Below, piece after piece: positions 17,830 to 27,028 of a stretch of 54,544 nucleotides of DNA (positions are counted from its first letter, which is position 1; each line of letters opens with the position of its first letter). Origin of the DNA: Deltaproteobacteria bacterium (lineage in GTDB: Bacteria > Myxococcota_A > UBA796 > GCA-2862545); assembly GCA_007693595.1 (NCBI GenBank), contig REDI01000085.1, positions 1-54,544 on the forward strand, in the 5' to 3' direction. Both the position numbers and the translations under genes were made by a program. The notes below the pieces were generated by a model. The model was given only the letters and a program-made list of their open reading frames with translations. It was not told where the DNA came from and ran no database searches.

Positions 17830-19670
17830 ACGCACGCCTCACGCTGGTCCTGATCCCGCTCCTGGGAGCCGGGTGCACCGATCTCGAGACCTACCAAGGC
17901 ATGTTGGCCGTTCCCACCGCCGCCGCCGTCAGCGCAGAGGGGGCGGAGCTGCCCTTCAACGAGCCGATCGGCTACGTCGTCAGCCAGGTCGGCGGCGAGA
18001 TCCATCCCCTGGCCCTGAAGCAGGGCCGCTTCCTCAGCGATCAAGCAACGGGCAGCTTTGTCCGTGGTAACCCCCTGCCCACCGGGCGAAAGCGAACGAT
18101 CTCGAGCATGTCGGTCTGGAGCCCCGAGCCCGACCGAATGTCCGTCTTCGTCACGGATCAAGCCTATAGTCAGCTCCTCGAGGTCCCTCACATCCTCGCG
18201 GTCCAAGACGGCGTGCCGGTGCCGGCCACGCCAGCCTGGCGCGAGCCCGTCTCGAGCGGGGCGGGCACCCTCAGCGACCTTCGGCTGAGCCCTGGGATCA
18301 CCACCACCGAGGACTGGGAGCTGACCTGGCGAGCGGGCGAGTGGTGGGTCGAGGGCTCCCGCAGCGGTCGGCTCTCGGTGCGCGCCCAGCCCGACGAGCT
18401 CTACGTCGACGACGAGGTCGGGCTCCAGTTCCGGGTCACGGCGGGTCTGCAGGAGCTCGAGACGATCCGCTTTTCGACCGTCACGGGGATCCGCGAATAC
18501 GATCTGGGCACCCCACCGATCGCCGTTCAGGTCATGCCAGACCAAGAGCTGCTCGCGGTCGCGCTCTCTGATCCCGACACGCGCGGGGGCGAGGTCGTGT
18601 GGTTCGACCCCCACGCGGGGCGTGAAGAGGCCGTCGTCGTGCTCGGTGAGCACAGCCGACCCACCCACTTCGCGATCGGAGCTGGGGACCTCTGGATCGC
18701 CGATGCGGGCGAAGCAGCGATCTGGCGCGTAGCGCAAGGCGCCACCAAGGCCGACCGCTTCGATCTCCCCTGGCCCGTGAGCTACGTCGCGGTCGGAGAC
18801 CGTTGGAACCGTGCCTTTGTGGTCCCGATCGGATCCAGTCAGATCTGGTCCGTCGATCTCCAGACCGGCTCGTTGATCGATCTCAACCCCTGGTCGCCTG
18901 GGGTGGACGGGGTCGCGGTCGACGCCACCATCCGGGGCATCGCCGCCATGCCCGACGCCTCGAACTACCCCTTCCCAACCGAAGACGGCGAGATCCGCCG
19001 CGGGCACCTGATCGCGATCTCGGTGGCCAACGGGGCGATCGTGTTCATGGATCAGCGCACGGGCTGTCTCCTCCCGGATCGCCTGGGTCCCCGGAGCAGC
19101 TCGGGGGGCTTTGGGTCCTTCGCGGACCACACGGCAGACTTCTCGGGGGTCGCCGGCGCGCCATCTTTGGTACGCAACGCGACCAACGACCGACACATCC
19201 TGATCAATCGCTGCCCGGGCATCGCCTTGAACGAGCGCTGGGAGGTCCGCTACAGCGCACCTGATCAGGGCTGGGTGGTCAAGGGAGAGCGCTCGGGCCT
19301 CCAGAGCCGCCTCGCCTACGAGGACCAGCGCTACACCACCGATCGCGGGGAGCTGTCGTTCGTGATCCGCTCCGGCACCTCGCCGAGCATCGACGGCTGG
19401 CTCATCGAGTTCAACGTGACCGATGGCATCCTGCGGATCGACTCTGACGACGGCGACGTGCAAGACTTCGACTTCTTTCGCCGCCAGATGCGCCAAGTCC
19501 GCTTCAGGCTGCCCGGCCAACCCGCCACCACCAGCGTGATTGAGGCCACGGGTATTCCTGGCTGGGAGAGGGTCACCCCGACCTCCTACGCCATCGTCCC
19601 GATCGAGGGCTCGAACTCGGTGGCCAAGGTGCTGCCCGACACCGCCGAGGCGGAGCGACTCTGGCGCTGA
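17826..19670 (+). CDS. Lipoprotein with a duplicated module
   Basis: 614 residues. Signal peptide with lipobox GAGC (Cys17). Two copies of a module are recognisable: SPGITTTEDWELTWRAGEWW with VEGSRSG (about residues 157-220) and CPGIALNERWEVRY with GWVVKGERSG (about 464-530). Both are followed by an Asp/Tyr-rich strand and a [L/F]xFxx(T/R)xG end. Between them lies propeller-like sequence (VVWFDPHAGREEAVVVLGEH, GDLWIADAGEAAIWRV). Role unknown. Coupled by a 4-base overlap to the 1139-residue lipoprotein. Converges with sixA, 9 bases between the stop codons. Confidence 0.75.
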   Translation: MNARLTLVLIPLLGAGCTDLETYQGMLAVPTAAAVSAEGAELPFNEPIGYVVSQVGGEIHPLALKQGRFLSDQATGSFVRGNPLPTGRKRTISSMSVWSPEPDRMSVFVTDQAYSQLLEVPHILAVQDGVPVPATPAWREPVSSGAGTLSDLRLSPGITTTEDWELTWRAGEWWVEGSRSGRLSVRAQPDELYVDDEVGLQFRVTAGLQELETIRFSTVTGIREYDLGTPPIAVQVMPDQELLAVALSDPDTRGGEVVWFDPHAGREEAVVVLGEHSRPTHFAIGAGDLWIADAGEAAIWRVAQGATKADRFDLPWPVSYVAVGDRWNRAFVVPIGSSQIWSVDLQTGSLIDLNPWSPGVDGVAVDATIRGIAAMPDASNYPFPTEDGEIRRGHLIAISVANGAIVFMDQRTGCLLPDRLGPRSSSGGFGSFADHTADFSGVAGAPSLVRNATNDRHILINRCPGIALNERWEVRYSAPDQGWVVKGERSGLQSRLAYEDQRYTTDRGELSFVIRSGTSPSIDGWLIEFNVTDGILRIDSDDGDVQDFDFFRRQMRQVRFRLPGQPATTSVIEATGIPGWERVTPTSYAIVPIEGSNSVAKVLPDTAEAERLWR

Positions 19671-19679
19671 GCCTGGGGC

Positions 19680-20186
19680 TCAGTCCGCCGGGCCGAGCTC
19701 CTTGGGACGGATCACCGTGATCAAGCGCGCCTGCGAGGGTCGCGCGACCGCGTGCTCCCAGCTCTCGACAGGAGGAAACTCGAGCAAAGCCGCATTGGCG
19801 GTAGTCATGCGCACGGGTTCGCCGACCAGAAAGGACACGGCAGACTCCCAGTCGGGGTTGTGACCCAGCACGAGCGCGGTGCTCGCGCGCTCGGGGAGCC
19901 CCATGAGCTCGTGCTGGACCGCTCCGAAGCCCGAGAGGTACAGGCTACGACGGGGCACGACCTGCGGCTCGGTCGAGAACCATCGCGACATGCGCTGCCA
20001 GGTCTCGGTGGTGCGCCGGCTGTCGGAGAGCAAGACCAGCTCGGGCTCCCACCCCAAGGCGCAGAGCTCGCGCGCCACCCGCGGAGCGTCGCGCCGCCCG
20101 CGAGGGTTGAGCGGACGCTCGTGATCCGGCTCGGGACCCTTCCAAGAGCTCTTGGCGTGACGCATTAGGATCAATCGGCGCTTCAT
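19680..20186 (-). CDS. sixA: SixA-type phosphohistidine phosphatase
   Basis: 168 residues, matching SixA of E. coli (161). Histidine phosphatase superfamily motif LMRHAKSSW with catalytic His10, followed by DHERPLNPRGRRDAPRVA and the second histidine in LVLGHNPDWE. Known SixA proteins dephosphorylate HPt-domain or PTS phosphohistidines; the target here is unknown. The start codon overlaps the stop of the DEG7-like protease gene (ATGA), so the two are translated together. That pairing is unusual and gives no obvious functional link. Confidence 0.9.
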   Translation of the reverse strand: MKRRLILMRHAKSSWKGPEPDHERPLNPRGRRDAPRVARELCALGWEPELVLLSDSRRTTETWQRMSRWFSTEPQVVPRRSLYLSGFGAVQHELMGLPERASTALVLGHNPDWESAVSFLVGEPVRMTTANAALLEFPPVESWEHAVARPSQARLITVIRPKELGPAD

Positions 20187-23023
20187 GGGGGGGGCTCCAG
20201 CGGATCAGAGGGGCTGAGCAGGGTGCGCGACCATCGCTCCCCATCGTAGCGAAGTTCTATCGTGGGCCAGAACTGGAGGTCGAGCTTGAGGGTGCGGGCC
20301 TCGACTCGGCCGTCGAGCCACTCGAGAAGTACCCGAGTCGGCTGGCGATCTTGCTGAAGCGAGACAATCTGGATGAACTCTTCGAGGGAAGAGACGGGCT
20401 CGCCGTCGATCTCGACGATGCGACGAGTCGGCCGGACGCGGGCGTCGAAAGCGGGGGTGCCGTACCAGACCCACGCCCCATAGACCCCATCGCGCACCTT
20501 GCCGCTCTGGTTGGCGACCTCGAGGTGGGGGTCGTGCACGATGAGCCCTGCCCACTGCACGACTCGATCGGTAGGCGAGCCATCGAGGGCCAGCGTGGGC
20601 ACCCGCAGAGGGATCTCTTCGCCGTCTCGCAGCACGAGGAGATCGACCTGTTCTTGGCGGGTATGACGTTCAACCTGAAGCATTCGGGTGACGGGCTCGT
20701 CGTTGATCGAGATGAGGATGTCGCCATTCTGGACCAGATCTTGCGCGGGGGCCCCCCCCCAGACGCGCGTGACCTCGAGTACGCGACGATCCCGCTCGGT
20801 GAGGTCGAGGATCGCGTCGATACGGTCTTGAGAGAGCCCCCGCTCGCGACCTGCCGCGATCTGCAGCGCGCGCATCTCGAAGCCGAGGGCGCGGTAATCG
20901 ACGGGCTCGCCCGCTCGGAGAGGCTCGATGATGCGCTGTAGAAAGGGAGAGGGCAGCGCACGCAGCCCCGCCCGATCGGTGCCTGGGTCGAAGAAGGACA
21001 GCCAGCCCGCGATAACTCGGCCACGCCTATCGGCGATGACGCCCCCGACCGAAGAGAGGGAGTCGGTGAGCGAGAAGCCCTCGACATTGACGTCGCGAAA
21101 GCGGGGACTCCCGCCGGAGCCGATGGCAAAGGTGCCGACCTGCGCCACCCGGGTCTCATAGTCGACGAGTCCCCCCCCGGAGTCGAGGGCGATCTGCCAG
21201 ACGCGATCGCCCGGATGCACGTCGCGGTCTACGAAGCGCGCCGACCGCACCGGGGTATCGCCAAGCAAAGCAGGATCGTACTGGATCACAGCGAGGTTGT
21301 GGACGGGGTGGAGGTAGCGCACCGAGGCAGGGATGCTCGCCTGTCCTGCGAAGGAGACCCGCAAGTCGCCGAGAAGAACCGGCACGGTGTCGCGGTCGGT
21401 GAGGATCAGGCCTTGGTCGGCGTCGACCACCAGCCCGAAGCCACGGTATCTCGTATTGACGATACCAGCCGTCGGATAAGGGATATTGAACTGCACGAGC
21501 GCGACCGAATGCGCGAGGGCGCGGCCCGCTCGGCTGCTACCGGGCGCGAAACGCACGACCGAGGTCTCGGGAGGCGGGGGCGGAGGGGGCGGTGGAGACT
21601 CGACACACCCCCACTCGCCCCCGATCGGTCCGCGGCGACACCGCCGCATGGCGTGCCAGGTGCGATCGATGGGGATCACCGCTTCGCGCGGTTGCCGCGG
21701 ATCGTTGACGGGGTGGTAGCGCACCCTCGCACGGTGCTGATCGGGGAGGGACTCCAGCTTGCCTTGCAGCGCATCGAGATCGGGCGTGGGGTGGCCATCG
21801 ATGGACAGGATCACCGAGCTGGCCGAGACGCCGCCCCGCTGAAGCGAGTAGCCGGCCTGAGCCACATAGACCCCTTCAACCTGAAGGTTGTGGTTTCGGG
21901 CCTGGGTGTAGGAGAGCGGGTGCAGGACCGCTCGACCGAACTCGAGGAAGGTGTTGGGGGTGATGGTGTGCAGATCCCCGACCTCGAGCTCGACGGTGAG
22001 GGCCTGCCCTCCCCGCTCGATCGAGGCCTGGAGGGTCTCGCCCACCGAGGCGTCGAGCACCTGAGCCACGTCGACGAAGCTGCCAACAGCGTTCCCGCCG
22101 AGCTCGATCACGATGTCGCCAGGCCGGAGGCCCCCCCGGTAGGCCGGACCCGCCGGAACGAGCCGATCGACGACCAACAAGCCGACGTTGTCTGGGAAGC
22201 GATCACGGGCAGCGGCTTCGGCAGCCTCGGACAGGCCGAGCCTGCGCAACTCATCGTAGGGGGTGTAGGAGAGGGTGGCCTGAAGCGTGCCGCGGGGGGG
22301 CACTTCGCCGCGAAGCACGTAGGGGACCGCCCGCACCACCCGATCGAGGGGCAGGTAGAAGGCGCTCGCCGTATTGACCCGAGAGCCCGCGTTCAGGCCG
22401 ATGACGTGGCCTTCGCGATCGACGACCGGGCTGCCTGACGAACCCCCGGAGGTGTTGCTGGCGGCCTGGAGGTAGAAGGTGTTGAAGTCGTTGTAGGTGT
22501 TGCTACCGTAGTCTGGCGCTTCACGGTCGAGGCGAGCCAGGGTGCTCCCGAGGATGCTGATCTTCTCGCCGGAGTCGTTGCCGATGATCCGGATCTCCAT
22601 GCCAACGCGGGCCAGATCGGGGCGCAGTTCGAGCTCTTCGAGCTGCATGAAGCGCACCTTCTCGGGGTCGAAGCGGTAGAAGCCGAAGTCGTGCACCGGG
22701 TCGCGGTACACGGCCTCGAGCTCGACTTCTTCGTGGTTGAGGAAGACGGCCTCGGCCACGACCGGGCCCGTGTGGACCATGTGCCGGTTGGTCAGGATCA
22801 GCCCCGCTTCGCGATCGATCACAAAGCCCGTGCCGGTCGAGCCCCGCGCGCGCTCGGTGTCGAAGTCGCGGGTGCCGCGGACCCGCAGCGCGACGACCGC
22901 CCGGGAGACCCGCTCGACGGTGGACTCCCAGTCTTCAGCCGCTATCGAGGACACAGGGCGGACGGCCCACAGCAGCGAGAGGAGGAGCGAGGTGACGTAA
23001 ACGTAGCGGAGCAGCGACAGCAT
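20183..23023 (-). CDS. DEG7/Nma111-like tandem HtrA protease with an inactive second protease domain
   Basis: 946 residues. A hydrophobic N-terminus (MLSLLRYVYV then LLLSLLWA) and AA-type site suggest export. First protease domain (about 30-240) with intact triad: His81 in LTNRHMV, Asp112 in DPVHDF, Ser196 in GGSSGSPVV. PDZ domains follow at about 255-350 and 360-455. A nine-proline linker (477-485) leads to a second protease-like domain (about 500-690) in which all three residues are replaced: Asp545, Asn576 and Val659. Two more PDZ-like regions follow (about 710-800 and 810-930). Length and order match yeast Nma111 and plant DEG7. The ATG at 23023 is preferred to an upstream TTG at 23053. 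Confidence 0.9.
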   Translation of the reverse strand: MLSLLRYVYVTSLLLSLLWAVRPVSSIAAEDWESTVERVSRAVVALRVRGTRDFDTERARGSTGTGFVIDREAGLILTNRHMVHTGPVVAEAVFLNHEEVELEAVYRDPVHDFGFYRFDPEKVRFMQLEELELRPDLARVGMEIRIIGNDSGEKISILGSTLARLDREAPDYGSNTYNDFNTFYLQAASNTSGGSSGSPVVDREGHVIGLNAGSRVNTASAFYLPLDRVVRAVPYVLRGEVPPRGTLQATLSYTPYDELRRLGLSEAAEAAARDRFPDNVGLLVVDRLVPAGPAYRGGLRPGDIVIELGGNAVGSFVDVAQVLDASVGETLQASIERGGQALTVELEVGDLHTITPNTFLEFGRAVLHPLSYTQARNHNLQVEGVYVAQAGYSLQRGGVSASSVILSIDGHPTPDLDALQGKLESLPDQHRARVRYHPVNDPRQPREAVIPIDRTWHAMRRCRRGPIGGEWGCVESPPPPPPPPPETSVVRFAPGSSRAGRALAHSVALVQFNIPYPTAGIVNTRYRGFGLVVDADQGLILTDRDTVPVLLGDLRVSFAGQASIPASVRYLHPVHNLAVIQYDPALLGDTPVRSARFVDRDVHPGDRVWQIALDSGGGLVDYETRVAQVGTFAIGSGGSPRFRDVNVEGFSLTDSLSSVGGVIADRRGRVIAGWLSFFDPGTDRAGLRALPSPFLQRIIEPLRAGEPVDYRALGFEMRALQIAAGRERGLSQDRIDAILDLTERDRRVLEVTRVWGGAPAQDLVQNGDILISINDEPVTRMLQVERHTRQEQVDLLVLRDGEEIPLRVPTLALDGSPTDRVVQWAGLIVHDPHLEVANQSGKVRDGVYGAWVWYGTPAFDARVRPTRRIVEIDGEPVSSLEEFIQIVSLQQDRQPTRVLLEWLDGRVEARTLKLDLQFWPTIELRYDGERWSRTLLSPSDPLEPPP

Positions 23024-23292
23024 GCAGGGGGGATAACCACGGACCTGCAACAAACAACGCGAGGCGGACAGCTTCTGACCGATCCTCTCTCAGCGAGGAC
23101 TTTTCTGCCTTTTCGAGCTCGATCTTCGACACACCCCTGCCCCCTTTCACCCACGACTTCAGCGGGAGGGATCTCGGTGAAGCGTCTAGGAAACCGGCTC
23201 GTTCGGACCCGCCAGGCCGCGCAGGCTTCCGATCCTCAACCGCGCTGGGACCGGCGACACGGCAGCGCAGATCGACGATCGCGAGCGCCCCC

Positions 23293-23320
23293 TTGACGAC
23301 GCGCGCGGGGGGACTAGTGA
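23293..23320 (+). promoter_or_regulatory. Putative fadN promoter
   Basis: TTGACG at 23293-23298 is a good -35. At 16 bases spacing a poor -10 (TAGTGA, 23315-23320) lies at the edge of the palindromic operator. A transcript starting about 23327 would have a 70-base leader to fadN. The weak -10 is the main doubt. Confidence 0.4.
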
Positions 23321-23335
23321 ATGAGTCCTCATTCA
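23318..23335. promoter_or_regulatory. FadR-like (TetR-family) operator
   Basis: TGAATGAGTCCTCATTCA is a dyad with perfect 8-base arms. Bacillus FadR (TetR family, released by long-chain acyl-CoA) recognises TGAATGAMTANTCATTCA; both arms here match exactly and only two central bases differ. It overlaps the likely -10 and initiation region of the fadN-fadA operon, as expected for a repressor site. The cognate regulator is not in the window. Confidence 0.65.
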
Positions 23336-23398
23336 GTCCCTTGTGAAGTCGGCGCACCCCGCTGCCTTCTATCTCAACCTTCTGCACGGAGTGCTCGC

Positions 23399-25774
23399 AT
23401 GGACCACGGGATCCGACGAGTCGCGGTCCTCGGGGCCGGTGTCATGGGCGCAGGAATCGCCGCCCACCTCGCCAACGCCGGCATCGAGAGTCTGCTTTTC
23501 GATATCGTCCCCAAGGACGCCGGCAGCGACCCTGCCTCGCGCAACGCCTTCGCCCTCAAGGGCATCGAGTCGGCCAAGAAGATCAAGCCCGCCGCCTTCT
23601 ACCACAAGCGGAACGCGGCGCTGATCCAGGCTCGCAACTACGATGACCACGGCGAAGACCTCGCCTCGTGCGACTGGATCATCGAGGTCGTTGTCGAGCG
23701 GCTCGACATCAAGCAGAAGGTCTTTCAGTGGGTGGCGGAGCACCGCAAGCCAGGCTCGATCGTCTCCTCGAACACCTCGGGGATCCCGCTGGCCAAGATG
23801 TCGTCCGACATGCCCCAAGAGATGCGCGAGCACTTCCTCGTCACCCACTTCTTCAACCCGGTGCGCTACCTGCGGCTGCTCGAGCTCGTGACCGGGCCCG
23901 ACACCGCACAGAGCGTGGTCGACCGCATCATCGCCTTCGGCGAGGACAAGCTCGGCAAGGGCATCGTCTTCGGAAAAGACACGCCGAACTTCGTCGCGAA
24001 CCGGATCGGCACCTTCGGCATGGCCAGCGTCTTCAAGCACCTGCCGGGCTCGGGCCTCTCCATCGCCGACGTCGACGCCGCCTTCGGCAGCCCCATGGGC
24101 CGTGCGAAGTCCGCGATCTTCCGTACCGCCGACGTCGTCGGCCTCGACACCCTCGCCCACGTCTTCGCCACCGGCAAAAACGCGGGCGACGAGCGCGCCG
24201 ACTGGTTCGAGGTCCCTTCCTTCCTGCAGCGGCTTATCGACAGCGGCGCGACCGGCCAGAAGGCGGGTGCCGGCTTCTACAAGAAGGTTCGCGAAGGTGG
24301 AAAGAGTAAGATCCTCGCCCTCGACATCGAGACCGGCGAGTACGTCGAGACTGAAAAGAAGCGCTGGAAGTGCGTCGGCGCCGCCAAGAAGCATGACAAC
24401 ACCGCCAAGGCCACCAAGGCCCTGCTCACCTCCGACGACGAGCTCGCCCAGTTCGCTTGGAAGGTCACGGCCGACACCCTGATCTACGCTGCGAACCGTG
24501 TCCCCGAGATCGCCGACGACATCGTGAACATCGACCGGGCCATGCAGTGGGGCTTCGGCTGGGAGCTCGGCCCCTTCGAGTCCTGGGATGCCTACGGCGT
24601 CGCCGAGGCGGTCGAGCGTATGCAAGCCGATGGCTACGACGTGCCCTCGTGGGTCACCGACATGCTCGAAGCCGGCCGTACCTCGTTCTACGCTCGCGAC
24701 GAACAGGGCGACCTCACGTACTGGACCCGCGACGGGAAGGTCGCGCCGGTGCCCAGCTCCGACAAGGAGCTGCACATCGCCGATCTCAAGGCAAAGGGCA
24801 GCGTGATCCAGCGCAACCCCTCGGCGAGCCTGCACGACATCGGCGATGGCGTGCTCTTGCTCGAGTTCCACTCCAAGCTCAACGCCCTCGACAACCTGAT
24901 CTTCGATCTGTACGAAGCCGCCCTCGACAAGCTCGACACCGACGAGTTCAGCGCGCTAGTCATCGGCAACCAAGACGGCAAGGCCTTCTGCGCGGGCGCG
25001 AACATCCTCATGATCCTCATGGGTGCCATGCAGCAGGAGTGGGGCCAGATCGACGACAGCATCAACCGGCTCCAGAGCTTGCTGATGCGCGCCAAGTACC
25101 ACCGCAAGCCGGTCGTCACGGCCCCCTACGGCCTCACCTTGGGTGGCGGAGTCGAGGTCGCCATGCACAGCGCCGCGACCCTGGCCGCTGGCGAGACCTA
25201 CGCGGGTCTGGTCGAGGTCGGTGTGGGGCTCATCCCGGCCGGCGGCGGCTGCAAAGAGATGCTCTGCCGCTACCTCGGCGACATCCCCGAGGGCGTCAAG
25301 TACGATCCCAACCCCTTTGTGCAGAAGATCTTCGAGCACGTCGGGCTGGCGAGCGTCGCCACCAGCGCCGAAGAGGCTCGAGCCAAGGGCTTCCTGCGCC
25401 CCACCGATCGCCTGGTGACAAACCCCGACCAGCTCCTCGCCGAAGCCAAGAAGACAGCGCTCGGACTGGTCCAGGCAGGCTACCAGCCGCCCGCCCAACG
25501 CACGGTCAAGGTGCCAGGCTCTCAGGGCCGCGCGGCGATCGAGCTCTACCTTTACCAGATGCACGAGGGCGGGTACGCGACCGACCACGACGTGACCGTC
25601 GGCAAGTGGCTGGCCTGGGTCCTGACCGGCGGCGATCACCCGTCGGGCTCCGTGCTCACCGAGCAAGATCTGCTCGACCTCGAGCGCCACGCCTTCGTCG
25701 AGCTGTGCAAGACGCCGCAGACCCAAGCGCGCATCCAGCACATGCTCCAGACCAACAAGCCCCTTCGTAACTAA
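23399..25774 (+). CDS. fadN: FadN-type 3-hydroxyacyl-CoA dehydrogenase/enoyl-CoA hydratase
   Basis: 791 residues, domain order dehydrogenase then hydratase as in Bacillus FadN and unlike FadB/FadJ. NAD-binding VLGAGVMGAGIA near residue 10-21; FLVTHFFNPVRYLRLLELV with the catalytic His; a second dehydrogenase C-terminal domain (about 350-440); then a crotonase domain (about 480-790) with AFCAGANILM, GGGVEVAMH and LVEVGVGLIPAGGG carrying both catalytic Glu residues. It performs the hydration and NAD-dependent oxidation steps of long-chain beta-oxidation. The ATG at 23399 has GGAG upstream. Followed 80 bases later by the thiolase. Confidence 0.93.
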   Translation: MDHGIRRVAVLGAGVMGAGIAAHLANAGIESLLFDIVPKDAGSDPASRNAFALKGIESAKKIKPAAFYHKRNAALIQARNYDDHGEDLASCDWIIEVVVERLDIKQKVFQWVAEHRKPGSIVSSNTSGIPLAKMSSDMPQEMREHFLVTHFFNPVRYLRLLELVTGPDTAQSVVDRIIAFGEDKLGKGIVFGKDTPNFVANRIGTFGMASVFKHLPGSGLSIADVDAAFGSPMGRAKSAIFRTADVVGLDTLAHVFATGKNAGDERADWFEVPSFLQRLIDSGATGQKAGAGFYKKVREGGKSKILALDIETGEYVETEKKRWKCVGAAKKHDNTAKATKALLTSDDELAQFAWKVTADTLIYAANRVPEIADDIVNIDRAMQWGFGWELGPFESWDAYGVAEAVERMQADGYDVPSWVTDMLEAGRTSFYARDEQGDLTYWTRDGKVAPVPSSDKELHIADLKAKGSVIQRNPSASLHDIGDGVLLLEFHSKLNALDNLIFDLYEAALDKLDTDEFSALVIGNQDGKAFCAGANILMILMGAMQQEWGQIDDSINRLQSLLMRAKYHRKPVVTAPYGLTLGGGVEVAMHSAATLAAGETYAGLVEVGVGLIPAGGGCKEMLCRYLGDIPEGVKYDPNPFVQKIFEHVGLASVATSAEEARAKGFLRPTDRLVTNPDQLLAEAKKTALGLVQAGYQPPAQRTVKVPGSQGRAAIELYLYQMHEGGYATDHDVTVGKWLAWVLTGGDHPSGSVLTEQDLLDLERHAFVELCKTPQTQARIQHMLQTNKPLRN

Positions 25775-25828
25775 TCCCTGGGCCGCTCTCCACGTAGGCG
25801 TGCGGCCAGCTATCTATCACCGAATCGC

Positions 25829-25842
25829 GGGGGCGCGCCCCC
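25829..25842. repeat. GC palindrome just upstream of the fadA ribosome binding site
   Basis: GGGGGCGCGCCCCC is a perfect 14-base palindrome ending 4 bases before AGGAG of fadA. It could form a stable hairpin in the fadN-fadA mRNA that protects the 3' end of the fadN message or limits thiolase translation. Confidence 0.45.
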
Positions 25843-25854
25843 CTAGGAGTCTCC

Positions 25855-27021
25855 ATGCGAGAGGTCGTCATCGTCTCCGCCGTCCGTTCCGCGGTCGGCA
25901 AGGGCCATAAGGGCTCCCTCAAAGACACCCGGCCCGACGATCTGCTCGGGCAGGTCCTCAAGGCTGCGGTCGAGCGAGCCAAGGTCAACCCCAACGACAT
26001 CGGCGATGTCGTGATCGGCACCGCCACCCCCGAAGCGGAGCAGGGCATGAACATGGCTCGCACCGCCGGTTTCCTTGCTGGGTTGCCCGACACCGTACCC
26101 GCCATCACCATCAACCGCTTCTGCTCTTCTGGCCTCCAGTCCCTCGCCCAAGGCGCGTCCGCGATCCTTGCGGGCTGGCAAGATGTCGTGCTCACCGGCG
26201 GCGTCGAGTCGATGAGCCTGCTGCCGATGGGCGGAGATCGGCCCAGCCCCAACCCCGACCTCATGCGCGAGCGCCCGGGCGTCTACACGCCGATGGGGAT
26301 CACCGCCGAGAATGTGGCAAACCGCTTTAGCGTCTCCCGCGAGGATCAAGACGCCTTTGCGGTGCGAAGCCACGAGCGCGCGCTATCGGCTCAGGCCGAA
26401 GGCAAGTTCGACGACGAGATCGTGCCGATCCAGACAAAGGTCTGGGTCGACGGCGCTTGGAAGGAGATCGAGCATCGGGTGGACGAGGGCCCTCGACAAG
26501 GCTCCACCGTCGAGGTTCTCGGCAAGCTCCGTCCGGCCTTCTCCAAGACCGGCTCCGTCACCGCCGGTAACAGCTCGCAGATCAGCGACGGCGCGGCCGC
26601 CACGGTCGCCGCCAGCCGGGAGTACGCCGAGGCGAACGGTCTACCGATCCTCGGGATCCTCAAGAGCTATCAGGTGGTCGGCGTCGAGCCCGAGATCATG
26701 GGCATCGGTCCCGCCGTCGCGATCCCGGCCGCGCTCGAGAAGGCTGGGATCCAGCTCGAAGACGTCGGGCTGTTCGAGATCAACGAGGCCTTCGCCAGCC
26801 AGGCGGTCTACTGCGTGCGCGAGCTCGGCATCGACCTCGACAAGGTCAACGTCAACGGCGGTGCTATCGCCCTGGGTCACCCCTTAGGCTGCACCGGCGC
26901 GAAGCTCACCGCCACCCTCTTGCACGAGATGCGCCGACAGGGCGTGCGCTACGGGGTGGTGAGCATGTGCATCGGTGGGGGTATGGGCGCCGCGGCGGTC
27001 TTCGAGAACCCCGACGCCTGA
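25855..27021 (+). CDS. fadA: Acetyl-CoA acyltransferase (thiolase)
   Basis: 388 residues, normal thiolase length. Acyl-accepting Cys90 in INRFCSSGLQ; the flexible loop EVLGKLRPAF; SVTAGNSSQISDGAAA; NEAFASQ; GGAIALGHPLGCTGA with the catalytic His; and CIGGGMG with the second Cys (372). It cleaves 3-ketoacyl-CoA to acetyl-CoA and a shortened acyl-CoA. AGGAG lies 7 bases before the ATG. Second gene of the fadN-fadA operon; no fadE-like acyl-CoA dehydrogenase follows, so that step must come from elsewhere, possibly 9544-10686. Confidence 0.93.
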   Translation: MREVVIVSAVRSAVGKGHKGSLKDTRPDDLLGQVLKAAVERAKVNPNDIGDVVIGTATPEAEQGMNMARTAGFLAGLPDTVPAITINRFCSSGLQSLAQGASAILAGWQDVVLTGGVESMSLLPMGGDRPSPNPDLMRERPGVYTPMGITAENVANRFSVSREDQDAFAVRSHERALSAQAEGKFDDEIVPIQTKVWVDGAWKEIEHRVDEGPRQGSTVEVLGKLRPAFSKTGSVTAGNSSQISDGAAATVAASREYAEANGLPILGILKSYQVVGVEPEIMGIGPAVAIPAALEKAGIQLEDVGLFEINEAFASQAVYCVRELGIDLDKVNVNGGAIALGHPLGCTGAKLTATLLHEMRRQGVRYGVVSMCIGGGMGAAAVFENPDA

Positions 27022-27028
27022 AGAGCGG

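Larger units (their letters stand above)
23024..23398. other. 375-base intergenic region upstream of fadN
   Basis: The only gap of more than 300 bases. It separates the divergent DEG7-like gene and fadN. The right part holds the putative fadN promoter and the FadR-like dyad. A 39-codon frame at 23177-23296 (GTG start, GGGAGGG upstream, Arg-rich product) is present but not supported as a gene. I see no repeat or RNA structure of note in the rest. Confidence 0.6.

Noticed and set aside
17718-19520. 600-codon minus-strand frame across the duplicated-module lipoprotein
   Set aside because: Antisense to a gene with a lipobox, a coupled start and internal repeats; the product is Asp/Arg/Gly-rich with no motif.
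23177-23296. 39-codon frame with a GTG start and GGGAGGG upstream, before fadN
   Set aside because: The product is Arg-rich and unlike a leader peptide, and it ends inside the predicted -35. A purine-rich tract before a GTG is expected by chance here.
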